From the NCBI GenBank assembly GCA_963580455.1, contig OY756970.1, positions 9,672,001 through 9,736,000 on the forward strand: a DNA stretch of 64,000 nt, written 5' to 3'. The DNA is from Euonymus europaeus. Taxonomy: Eukaryota; Streptophyta; Magnoliopsida; Celastrales; Celastraceae. Numbering within the stretch: the stretch's first letter is position 1; every line of letters starts with the position of its first letter. Below the pieces are notes generated by a model. It did no database searches. It saw only the letters and a list, made by a program, of their open reading frames with translations, and was not told where the DNA came from. A program made the position numbers and the translations under genes. This document shows positions 50,027 to 58,502 of this stretch, in pieces.

Positions 50027-52126
50027 GAGGCACAGGAGCATCCCAACTTCATTGGAAGTACATTTTTGATTTCAAATTGTTGGGCCAGAGTCTTGTTTGA
50101 TTCTAGAGCTACCTCATCATTTATTACTAGTTCGTTAGCGAACGCACTAGCGGTAGAAATTTCGCCGATTAGAAGAATGTTTACGGTGTCCTCACCATTT
50201 GGGCACTTTACCACGTTGGAGGGGGTGGTGTTCGGATGTGAGTGTCGATTTGGAGAAATATCTCTACAAGCCGATTTGTATGTGTTAGATTTCAAAGACT
50301 TCGATGTGATACTCGGAGTTGATTGGTTGACAAAGCACCAAGGAGTGCTTGATTTTTGGCAAAGGAGGATCACTCTTAGAGTACCGGAGGGTGGGGTGAT
50401 TCAGTTGAGGGGATCGAAGGGGATTCCATGCCCACATTTCATGGATAATCCTTCGTATCAGGATTGTAGGGTAGCAAGTTTGGTGACGTCGGCTCCTAAA
50501 GGAGATGTGACTACTATGATTCGGGTAGTGGAAGAATTTATGGATGTATTTCCGGAAGAGTTGCCGGGATTACCTCCGAAGAGGGAGATTGACTTTGCTA
50601 TTGAGTTGCATCCGAATGTCAAGCCGATTTCGATCCCGCCATATCGGATGGCTCCAGCAGAGTTGAAGGAATTGAGTTCTCAATTAGAGGAGTTGCAAGA
50701 TTTGGGATTCATTAGACCGAGTGTGTCCCCGTGGGGAGCACCGGTGTTATTCGTCAAGAAGAAAGACGGAAGTTTGAGGATGTGTATTGATTATAGGCAG
50801 TTGAATAAGGTTATAGTGAGGAATAAGTATCCATTGCCTAGGATCAATGATTTGTTTGACCAATTGAGAGGTGCTAGACATTTCTCTAAGATTGATTTGA
50901 GGTCGGGTTATCATCAGTTGAGGATTAAGGAGGAAGATATCCAGAAAACAGCGTTTAGAACTCGTTATGGGCATTATGAGTTTCTTGTGATGCCGTTTGG
51001 GTTGACAAATGCCCCAGCGGTGTTCATGGACCTAATGCAAAGGGTTCTTAGACCGTTTTTGGATAACTTTGTGGTGGTTTTTATAGATGATATATTGATT
51101 TATTCTCCTACGGTGGAAGAGCATGAGGAACATTTGAAGGTAGTGTTACAGACATTGAGGGAGAATCAACTGTATGCTAAATTGAGTAAGTGTGAATTTT
51201 GGGCCACGGAGGTGAAGTTCCTAGGCCATGTGATCACTCAAGAAGGCATAGCGGTTGATTACTCCAAAGTTGAGTCGGTTTTGAGTTGGGAAAGACCAAA
51301 GAATGTGACGGAGATCCGGAGTTTCCTAGGGTTGGCAGGTTACTACCGGAGGTTTATTGAGGACTTCTCAAGAGTTGCTTCGCCGATGACGCAGCTCACG
51401 AAGAAGGGTACACCGTTTGTGTGGACAGACGAATGTGAGGCCGCATTTGAAGAGTTGAAGAAGAGGTTGACAACACCTCCTGTGTTAGTAGTTCCGGAGA
51501 GGAATGTTGGCTATCAGGTGTATTGCGATGCGTCTGGAGTCGGTTTAGGTTGTGTGTTGATGCAACAGGGCCGAGTGATAGAGTATGGTTCAAGGTTGCT
51601 AAAGACACATGAGAGGAATTATCCAGTGCATGATCTGGAGTTGGCGGCAGTGGTATTTGCTCTTAAGCAGTGGAGGTACTATCTCTACGGAGAGACATTT
51701 GAGGTGTTCTCGGATCACAAAAGCCTCAAGTACCTATTCACCCAAAAGGAGTTGAACTTACGGCAAAGGCGGTGGATGGAGTACTTAGAGGATTTTGATT
51801 TTAATTTGCAATACCATCCCGGTAAAGCAAATGTAGTTGCGGATGCGTTGAGTAGGAAGCAGAAGATTGCTAGCCTATTCATGCATGAGTGGGAAATTGT
51901 GGAGACAATCAATGGGTTTGGATTGGAGTTGAGGAGTCAAGAGGAAAAGACCTATTTGTGTTCTATAACTTCGAGACCTATGATGGTTCAGAAGGTGATA
52001 GATGCACAAAATGGGGATCATACATTTGATGTGATTGATGAGAGTCTTGGATGGGTTCGAGGGAATGATGGTGGAGTACGGTATGTGGGAAGATTAGTAG
52101 TTCCCGATGATGATGAGTTGAGATAA
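50027..52126 (+). CDS. Pol part 1: protease, reverse transcriptase, RNase H (disrupted)
   Basis: Residues are counted from the TTG codon at 50066; the frame is open from 50027 and has no ATG near its start, so it must originally have been read as Gag-Pol. Residues 8-100 resemble a retropepsin, but the catalytic motif reads D12-S13-R14-A15, with Arg where Gly is expected (codon AGA at 50105). Reverse transcriptase spans about 193-390, with K-I-D277-L and F-I-D341-D342-I-L, so all three catalytic aspartates are present. RNase H spans about 481-597, with D488, E525, D550 and D593. The frame ends at TAA (52124-52126). The integrase continues directly in the same frame after it, so this is a premature stop, consistent with a single C-to-T change. 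Domain order and motifs are textbook Ty3/gypsy; activity as a protein is unlikely. Confidence 0.93.
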   Translation, partial: EAQEHPNFIGSTFLISNCWARVLFDSRATSSFITSSLANALAVEISPIRRMFTVSSPFGHFTTLEGVVFGCECRFGEISLQADLYVLDFKDFDVILGVDWLTKHQGVLDFWQRRITLRVPEGGVIQLRGSKGIPCPHFMDNPSYQDCRVASLVTSAPKGDVTTMIRVVEEFMDVFPEELPGLPPKREIDFAIELHPNVKPISIPPYRMAPAELKELSSQLEELQDLGFIRPSVSPWGAPVLFVKKKDGSLRMCIDYRQLNKVIVRNKYPLPRINDLFDQLRGARHFSKIDLRSGYHQLRIKEEDIQKTAFRTRYGHYEFLVMPFGLTNAPAVFMDLMQRVLRPFLDNFVVVFIDDILIYSPTVEEHEEHLKVVLQTLRENQLYAKLSKCEFWATEVKFLGHVITQEGIAVDYSKVESVLSWERPKNVTEIRSFLGLAGYYRRFIEDFSRVASPMTQLTKKGTPFVWTDECEAAFEELKKRLTTPPVLVVPERNVGYQVYCDASGVGLGCVLMQQGRVIEYGSRLLKTHERNYPVHDLELAAVVFALKQWRYYLYGETFEVFSDHKSLKYLFTQKELNLRQRRWMEYLEDFDFNLQYHPGKANVVADALSRKQKIASLFMHEWEIVETINGFGLELRSQEEKTYLCSITSRPMMVQKVIDAQNGDHTFDVIDESLGWVRGNDGGVRYVGRLVVPDDDELR

Positions 52127-53494
52127 GAGATTCTAAAGGAAGCACATCATTCCAAGTTTGCCATGCATCCCGGGGGTACGAAGATGTACCGAGCTTTGAA
52201 ACAGAGTTTCTGGTGGAGGGGCATGAAAGCCGATGTTGCTAGATTTGTGACGAAGTGTCTTACTTGTCAACAAGTGAAGGCAGAACATCAGAGACCAGCT
52301 GGATTGTTGCAACCATTACCAGTAGCGGAATGGAAGTGGGACAAGATCACAATGGACTTTGTGACGGCATTGCCAATGACTCAGAGGAGGCATGATGCGG
52401 TTTGGGTGATAGTGGACAGATTGACTAAGTCTGCACACTTCTTACCCATGAACAAGACGGATTCATTGGAGACCTTGAGTACTATGTATGTCAAGGAGAT
52501 TGTGAGACTTCACGGAATTCCATTATCTATTGTGTCGGACCGAGACCCGAGGTTCACAGGTAGATTCTGGAGTAGTTTACAGGAGGCATTGGGAACGAAG
52601 TTGGATTTCTCTACAGCATATCATCCTCAGAGTGATGGACAGAGTGAGAGAACCATACAGGTTTTGGAGGATATGCTACGGGCATGTGTAGTTGATTTAG
52701 GAGGAAGTTGGGATCGGTACTTACACTTGGCGGAGTTTGTGTATAACAACTCTTTCCAAAGTAGTATCGGAATGGCACCTTATGAGGCACTCTACGGGAG
52801 GCCTTGTAGGTCGCCTTTGTGTTGGGCAGAGGTGGGTGAGAAAGTTGTGTCAGGACCGGAGATGGTCAAAGAAGCACGAGAGAGAGTTGATGAGATACGA
52901 AAGCGGTTGATCACCGCACAGAGCCGACAAAAGTCTTATGCTGACCGGAGGAGGAGACCTTTGGAGTTTGCGGTAGGCGATAAGGTTTTCTTGAAGGTTA
53001 GTCCGAGACGTGGAATTCAGAGGTATAGTAAACATGGGAAGTTGGCACCGAGATTTGTGGGGCCATTTGAGATTCTTGAGGCGGTGGGACCGGTGGCGTA
53101 CCGTTTGGCACTTCCACCGAAGCTTGAGAAGGTTCACAATGTATTCCATATATCAATGCTTCGGAAATATGAGCCGGATCCGTCGCATGTGATAGATTGG
53201 ACTACATTGGAGGTTGAAGCAGATGGGAGTTACACTCTTCAACCGATAAAAATTCTAGACCGACAAAACAAGGTCACGAGGTCGAGTGTGATTCCATTAG
53301 TAAAAGTGATGTGGATGTATCACGGAGTTGAAGAAGCAACTTGGGAGTTGGAATCCAGAATGAAGGATAAGTACCCGGAGTTGTTCGGAGATTCAGGTAC
53401 GTGTGTAGTTAAATTTCGGGACGAAATTTTATTAAGGGGGGGAGGATGTGAAATCCCGACCCAAAAATTTAGTTTTGAGTCGAGTTACGGATGA
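52127..53494 (+). CDS. Pol part 2: integrase with C-terminal chromodomain
   Basis: Continues the pol frame after the internal TAA. The first ATG, at 52163, falls inside the zinc-binding region and is not a natural start. Before it lie the histidines of the HHCC domain; the paired cysteines are C32 and C35 (counting from 52163). The catalytic core shows D65 (MDFV), D126 (SDRDPRF) and E162 (GQSER), with the D-x35-E spacing of active integrases. The GPF motif is at about 300-302. Residues 357-408 (from YTLQPIKIL to KYPELF) match a chromovirus chromodomain; this module is thought to direct insertion toward modified heterochromatin, fitting its place in a satellite. The ending FRDEILLRGG is usual for the family. 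The frame runs 48 bp into the 3' LTR before its stop. Confidence 0.93.
   Translation, partial: EILKEAHHSKFAMHPGGTKMYRALKQSFWWRGMKADVARFVTKCLTCQQVKAEHQRPAGLLQPLPVAEWKWDKITMDFVTALPMTQRRHDAVWVIVDRLTKSAHFLPMNKTDSLETLSTMYVKEIVRLHGIPLSIVSDRDPRFTGRFWSSLQEALGTKLDFSTAYHPQSDGQSERTIQVLEDMLRACVVDLGGSWDRYLHLAEFVYNNSFQSSIGMAPYEALYGRPCRSPLCWAEVGEKVVSGPEMVKEARERVDEIRKRLITAQSRQKSYADRRRRPLEFAVGDKVFLKVSPRRGIQRYSKHGKLAPRFVGPFEILEAVGPVAYRLALPPKLEKVHNVFHISMLRKYEPDPSHVIDWTTLEVEADGSYTLQPIKILDRQNKVTRSSVIPLVKVMWMYHGVEEATWELESRMKDKYPELFGDSGTCVVKFRDEILLRGGGCEIPTQKFSFESSYG
53434..53446 (+). other. polypurine tract
   Basis: AAGGGGGGGAGGA ends directly at the first base of the 3' LTR. Position and composition are those of the plus-strand primer of Ty3/gypsy elements. 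It overlaps the end of the pol frame. Confidence 0.9.
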
Positions 53495-55594
53495 TTTGTG
53501 AAGTACGACATTATGGAAAAATAGTTTTGAACTTGGTTCGGTAAATGGGTCATAACTTTTGGTGTACATGTCCGTTTTGGGCCCGTAATATATCAAATCG
53601 AAGCTTAGACCGAGCCGGAAAATAAATTTGAGAAAAAACTGGGTTCTGTGAACAGTAATCCGTCCGGACGGATAATTGAGCGTCCGGACGGATTTGCCTA
53701 GAATCAAGGCAGTGAGTTCTGTGAACAGTAATCCGTCCGGACGGATAATTGGGCGTCCGGACGGATTTGCCTAGAGGAAGGGCAGTGGGGTTACGGGAAC
53801 AGTAATCCGTCCGGAAGGCCACTTAGGGCGTCTGGACGGCTGTCGGGAAAATCAGATATTAAGCCCAGAATTTGACATTTTCTGCATAAAATTCTTGGAG
53901 AAGCCCGATAGAGAGAGAAAGAGAGAGAGAGAAGAAGAGAGAGAAAGTGGTTTTAGCAAGAGTTTGGCTTGGGGATTGAAGATTGGTGACCATTGAAGCT
54001 TGGGAAGGAAGATTCAAGCTTGATTTTGGAGTTTTGGTAAGTTTTCTATAGTTTTTGGAAATTCTAGGTTTTTCTAGATTTGCTAGATTCTTGAAGAGTT
54101 GAGTGCTATGCTTTAGATATGTTGTTTATAGGTTGATTTTGGATGTTTATGTAGATTGGTTCATGATTTGGAGTTGATTTGAGCTTGGGTTGAGATTGAA
54201 GATTTTTAGAGGAATTTCTAGAGAGAGAAAGTAAGTGTTTATGATTTTGTTGATTAAATTGTGATTGATATGATAATATGGAATTTTTGGATTAATTATA
54301 TGAGTTCGATTTGATGTGAATCGATAGGTTGGGAGAACCAAGGGTTAAAACCCTAAATTTGAGAATTTGTGTAGTTGGCTCGGAACGAGGTAGGGGATTT
54401 CCAACCTTTGTTTCTATCATTCGTTATTGTTGCCTAAATAGCGTTTCGATTCTTCATTGGTCGCCATTATTTGAGTTTCCTCCTTAATTGCTTCTAAGGG
54501 GAAACGAGCCTTGTGTGGATCATTGTTTGATGTTGAATGTTGCATGACCCGAATTAGTGTTCCGTCATTTACGGACACGTTGTGAGCCTTCATTCATGCA
54601 TCATGGTAGTTATGTAAAGTATATAGGGTATTCATATATACTTATCGATTCGGCATGACATGTCATAATGCATTAGAGATGCATGGGGGACTCGGGTATG
54701 GACTCGGGAACCTTTAGGTTACTTGAAAGCCACATGGGAGGATGGCAAGGTGAAGGTTGTTATCACCAAGTCACGTGAACCTCATGTGGGGTAACGCACT
54801 AGGGGTAAGGTCAAGAGTGACTTGCCTTGTGGGGTGCGGGCGTGATAGGTTCACGCAACCGGATGATCCTAGGAGTGGTTGGTTGTGGTGAGCTTGCTCC
54901 CGTGCAATATTTCATTGAGTTGCAATGATATTGTGGTTGTTATGCTCCGAAGGGGTTATCCAGGTAAATGTTGATGTGAATTGTTGAGTATACGTTCATG
55001 TGGTAGGAACATATTGATGCATTACTTTCCTTTGGTTCAGCTTATATTGATGTTTCTTCATACCCTACTGAGCTTCTAGCTCACTCCTTTACTTTCTTCC
55101 TTCCACAGGAGACACTGGTACAGGTACTGGTGCTGCGGATCGGTGAGCAGGTCGTGTCATGGATGGCCCTGGGTAGAATAGGGTGCTAGAGATATACTCT
55201 ATGCATGTGGGTGTATGTAGTATATCTATGTTGAGAAAACATAACCATTTGGCACAGTGGTGCTTGTATGTGGATGTAGATGTTGATATATGGTTATATT
55301 TGATGTGTTATAAATCTGCGTGTTGATTTATATGTGATGCCATCAGTTTGTGCATGCTGGTAGTGGATGGCCTGAGGCCTAGGGTCAGGATTGCATGTGG
55401 TTGAGGCCCGAGGCCTATGTTTGCTAGGTTGCTGGTGTGATGTTGTTGTTGCTGCGTTTCTGATGCAGGTGGGCACTCTCCGATATACGGGGAGGTGCCG
55501 CCGGATTTCCGGTTGATCCCGGATGTTCACACTAGTGACCCAGGAAGGGTGCGGAGAGAGCACCCAGTCGCGTCTCCGGAAACGGGGCGTGACA
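53447..55594 (+). repeat. 3' LTR (2148 bp)
   Basis: Partner of the 5' LTR with the same ends, TGTGAAATCCCGAC and GGGGCGTGACA. The 9-bp greater length comes from four small indels: one each near 53788, 54005 and 54335, and six bases in the GA tract. About 11 substitutions are visible, for example near 53641, 53827, 53864, 54047, 54481 and 55535. The palindrome repeats sit at 53643-53845, the GA tract at 53907-53948, the donor-like GTAAGT at 54037 and the acceptor-like CAG ends at 55108. Confidence 0.95.
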
Positions 55595-55599
55595 GTATC
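55595..55599. other. right half of the target-site duplication (GTATC)
   Basis: GTATC follows the 3' LTR and is continued by AGCTTCCTAG, the expected satellite sequence. The fifth base differs from the left copy (T) and from most monomers (A). Confidence 0.65.
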
Positions 55600-56125
55600 A
55601 GCTTCCTAGATTATTTCGATGCCAAAACCCCAACTTTCTATGACAAATGGACAAAACCGTTTAAAGCTCCTCCATAGAGTGAGTTGAACAACTTCGGACT
55701 ATCAAAGTTGATCGGTGTACATTTTTTATTGTTCTTCTATGTCAAATTTTACGAGTATAAGCTTCCCAGACTATTTCGATGCCAAAACCCAACTTTCTAT
55801 GATAAATGGAGAAAACCGTTTTAAGCTCCTCCATAGATTGAGTTGAGCAACTTCGGACTATCAAAGTTGCTCGGTGTACACTTTTTATTGTTCTTCTATG
55901 TCAAATTTTACGAGTATAAGCTTCCTAGATTATTTCGATGCCAAAACCCCAACTTTCTATGACAAATGGACAAAACCGTTTAAAGCACCTCCATAGAGTG
56001 AGTTGAGCAACTTCGGACCATCAAAGTTGCTCAGTGTACACTTTTTATTGTTCTTCTAAGTCAAATTTTACGAGTATAAGCTTCCAAGATTATTTCGATG
56101 CCAAAACCCCAACTTTCTATGACAA
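55595..56125. repeat. satellite island between the two retroelements
   Basis: Just over three 160-bp monomers, all class C (CCAACTTTCTATGACAAATGG). GTTGATCGG and TTTAAAGCTCCTCC variants are typical of the right domain. The phase continues that of the satellite left of the full-length element. It ends within the monomer at GACAA, where the truncated element begins. Confidence 0.95.
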
Positions 56126-56195
56126 CACTAACATACCCCCTCACATCCTAGACCCATACCTAGGTCTTTAATCTAACCTCCCTCCGATACCAAAT
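56126..56195 (-). mobile_element. remnant of the internal leader of a second chromovirus, with primer site
   Basis: Read on the minus strand, AATT is followed by TGGTATCGGAGG directly after the LTR end. This is the same kind of primer binding site as in the full-length element, with one further mismatch. About 50 bp of purine-rich leader follows, ending GAGGGGGTATGTTAGTG, and then satellite begins abruptly. No gag or pol remains. The last bases resemble a polypurine tract followed by TG, so a chimeric origin is possible, but this is weak. Confidence 0.7.
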
Positions 56196-56804
56196 TGTAA
56201 CGCCCCAATTTCGGGAACGTTACGTGGTGCTCACCGCACCGTCCTAGGTTATCAATGTGATTCACAACACGAGGATTTAACTCTAGTTTGTCTAACTAAG
56301 TTAAATCTTCCAACAAAAAATCCGGCAGCATCTCCCCGTAATTCGGGTAATGCCCACCTGATTAAACGCAGCATAACATCATATAATCACATCCCAACCT
56401 AGCAAGGCCTCTGGCCATCTAACAGCAGGCAAATTCACAACCTATGGCCTCAGGCCTTCTAACAGCATGCAAATTCACAACCTATGGCCTCAGGCCATCT
56501 AGCAGCATGCACAAACTGAATTCATGATTCATACATCACAATGATTCCACACAACCAATAAACAGGACTAAATGTCCACACCCGGTTCAGAAGTCCCACA
56601 TCAATGGAATAACCTTCTAACCGTCCATAATCCACACCTTACGGTGTCACGCAGTCAATATATCACACATGGAATCATTTCATACAAATATTTCAACAAA
56701 AAGGTTTAAGACTCTAATCCCAAACCTACACCCTCTCCAAGAGCCATCCATGCCACAACGTCGTCTCTACTAATCCGCACCTCTGGCACTAGTACCTGTC
56801 TCAC

Positions 56805-57910
56805 CTGTAGGGAGGGAGAAAAATAAAGGGTGAGCTAGAAGCTCAGTAGGGATAAAGAGTAAAACAAGCAACATGGCGGTTATTAAAGATAAGATAATGC
56901 ATCAATATGTTCTCCTCTATGCACATGTCACATAACACAACCAATAGTCCGGGTATTCCCTTCGGGGTAAAACACATTCATCAATCCACTAGTCTTCAAC
57001 TATGGATTAACCAAACCTCAAAGGCACTACATGGTTCCCAACCATCATGAATGAGAGCGCAATCATCATTCACATTACACCCGCGAAGGTTCTACCCGGT
57101 TGTGTGAACCCCGTCACACCCACACCTTAAGTGTGTTGCCTCACATGGAGTCATATGATCCGTGCCCATGCGTTGACACGCAACCATCCTCCCATGTGAC
57201 TTTCAAGTAACCTATGGTATCCCGAGTCCATACCCGAGCATCCTGTGCAAACTCTAATGCATTCATGCTCGTGCCATGCCAAATATACATATATATCAAC
57301 CTATATATATATACAACTACTGATGATGCATGACAAGATTCAAAGCATGCTCAATGGATGATTGAACATGTAATTGGGCAATGCAATCTACATTTAGAGA
57401 ATATATAAATAAACCTTAGGTTCGTTCTTCCTTAGGCACTATAAGGCAAGAACACAAACAAAGAGACCAATGAGAATTCAAACAGAATTTTTGAATCAAC
57501 GAACGATATCGAAGTAAGAAAGGGTCAAGAAATCCCCTACCTCAAGTTGAGCACAACACACAATTCCAAATTCCAAGAATTAGGGTTTAAATCCCCCTTT
57601 CACCAACCTAACCATATTTCATCATTCCAATCCATATATACATGTTAATAACACACATTTATCTTAACAATAACAATTACAACATGAAATAATTCCATAA
57701 ATCAAAGGAACTTACCTTCTCTCTCTAGGATTTTCCCCAAAATCCTTCAACTCCTCCAAATTCGAACCCTAGCCTAAACCCATGATTTAAACTAGTAAAA
57801 CATCAGCAAATATCCTCATAATCAACATATCTAAAGCCTATTTTCCATTTCTTAAAGAATCAAAGTAGATCTAAGAAAAAATCTAAAATTCCAAAACTAG
57901 AAAACTTACC
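56805..57910 (-). other. putative intron inside the second LTR
   Basis: On the minus strand, AAG|GTAAGT occurs at 57910 and AAG|GTAAGT at 57715. A pyrimidine-rich run ends CTCCCTCCCTACAG|GTGAG at 56805. Spacing and order match the candidate intron of the first LTR family. No transcript evidence. Confidence 0.35.
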
Positions 57911-57987
57911 TTGAATCTTTGAAAACTCCTTGGAAATCTTGTTAGCAACACCCAAACATCCACAATCTAAGCTTTGATCTTCGAAAA

Positions 57988-58029
57988 TCACTCTCTCTCT
58001 CTCTAAGTTTCTCTCTCTTTCTCTCTCCT
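57988..58029 (-). repeat. CT/GA microsatellite in the second LTR
   Basis: Runs of CTCTCT interrupted by AAGTTT; on the LTR's own strand this is GA-rich and follows the TATA-like motif, as in the first family. Confidence 0.8.
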
Positions 58030-58099
58030 CTCGGCCAACTCTGGAAAAATGGGTTTATGGTGTTAAAAATCATGTTTTAAAACACTGGAATCGCGACCA

Positions 58100-58310
58100 C
58101 TGTACAGGGGAGATCGATCCCCCAATATGGGCGATCGATCCCCAAAACACTCTGCCCCTTTTTTTCCATCACCAACAATTCAGGGGGATCAATCCCCCAA
58201 TATGGTGATCGATCCCCAAAACACTCTGGCCCTTTTTCTTTTCCTTTACCATTACTTCTGGTTGATCGATTCTCCCATGTTGGCGATCGATCCCCCAAAG
58301 TACTGTCTCG
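58100..58310 (-). promoter_or_regulatory. three tandem repeats with paired GATCGATC palindromes in the second LTR
   Basis: Blocks with CCCAATATGG or CCCATGTTGG start at 58131, 58196 and 58274. Each carries two GATCGATC-type palindromes flanked by runs of C or G; one reads GATCAATC. Period is 65-78 bp. The block sits upstream, on the minus strand, of a CCATAAA motif and a GA-rich tract, the same position as the CCGTCCGGACGG repeats of the other family. Confidence 0.55.
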
Positions 58311-58502
58311 GTGTTATCTTCCAAATTCGCATCCGACACACATCCGACTTGGTCTAAGCCTCGATTTGAAATATTATGCGATTGAAATGGTCAAAACAAA
58401 AGTCTTCGTGACCCCGTAACCTCCCCAACTCATTTCCCAATAATTTAACGCCCATAAATTAATCGAAACTTAAAACAAAAATTTTTGGGTTGGGGTTTCA
58501 CA

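Larger units (their letters stand above)
46352..55594 (+). mobile_element. full-length Ty3/gypsy chromovirus LTR retrotransposon (Tekay/Del-like)
   Basis: The element is about 9.24 kb. Its order is 5' LTR, primer binding site, gag, protease, reverse transcriptase, RNase H, integrase, chromodomain, polypurine tract and 3' LTR. RT-RNaseH-integrase order places it in Ty3/gypsy. A chromodomain after the integrase GPF region places it among chromoviruses. LTRs longer than 2 kb and the group II style chromodomain point to the Tekay (Del) lineage, which is an inference without a tree. The LTRs begin TGTGAAATCC and end GGCGTGACA, and satellite phase continues across the insertion. By eye the LTRs differ by about 11 substitutions and four small indels, so the insertion is young. 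The coding region is broken in several places, so the copy is not autonomous. Confidence 0.95.
56196..58502 (-). mobile_element. LTR of a second, diverged chromovirus (2307 bp, minus strand)
   Basis: On the minus strand it runs from TGTGAAACCCCAACCC (at 58502) to GGGGCGTTACA (at 56196), so TG...CA ends are kept. Its two ends and several internal stretches resemble the LTR of the full-length element, including CCTACTGAGCTTCTAGCTCAC. Much of the rest has drifted, so it is a related but separate family. Because the primer site and leader adjoin it, it is the element's 5' LTR rather than a classic solo LTR; the coding region and 3' LTR were lost. Flanking satellite is out of register, with roughly 25 bp of the AAAACCCCAACT segment present on both sides. 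This points to unequal satellite exchange as the cause of the loss. Short open frames inside it are incidental. Confidence 0.85.

Noticed and set aside
49941..50066. Programmed ribosomal frameshift between gag and pol
   Set aside because: The pol frame is closed by TAG at 50024, after the Gag stop at 49997, so the two open frames do not overlap. Damage is the simpler explanation.
49648..50100. 150-residue plus-strand frame overlapping the end of gag
   Set aside because: It is the third frame across Gag zinc knuckles and the Gag-Pol junction. Its residues match no expected domain, while the other two frames hold Gag and the Gag-Pol linker.
58077..58357. Overlapping plus and minus frames in the second LTR with repeated DRSP-like residues
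   Set aside because: They are produced by the GATCGATC palindrome repeats on both strands.
56196..58502. Calling this a classic solo LTR
   Set aside because: The primer site and about 50 bp of leader adjoin it, and I see no target duplication. LTR-LTR recombination would have removed the leader.
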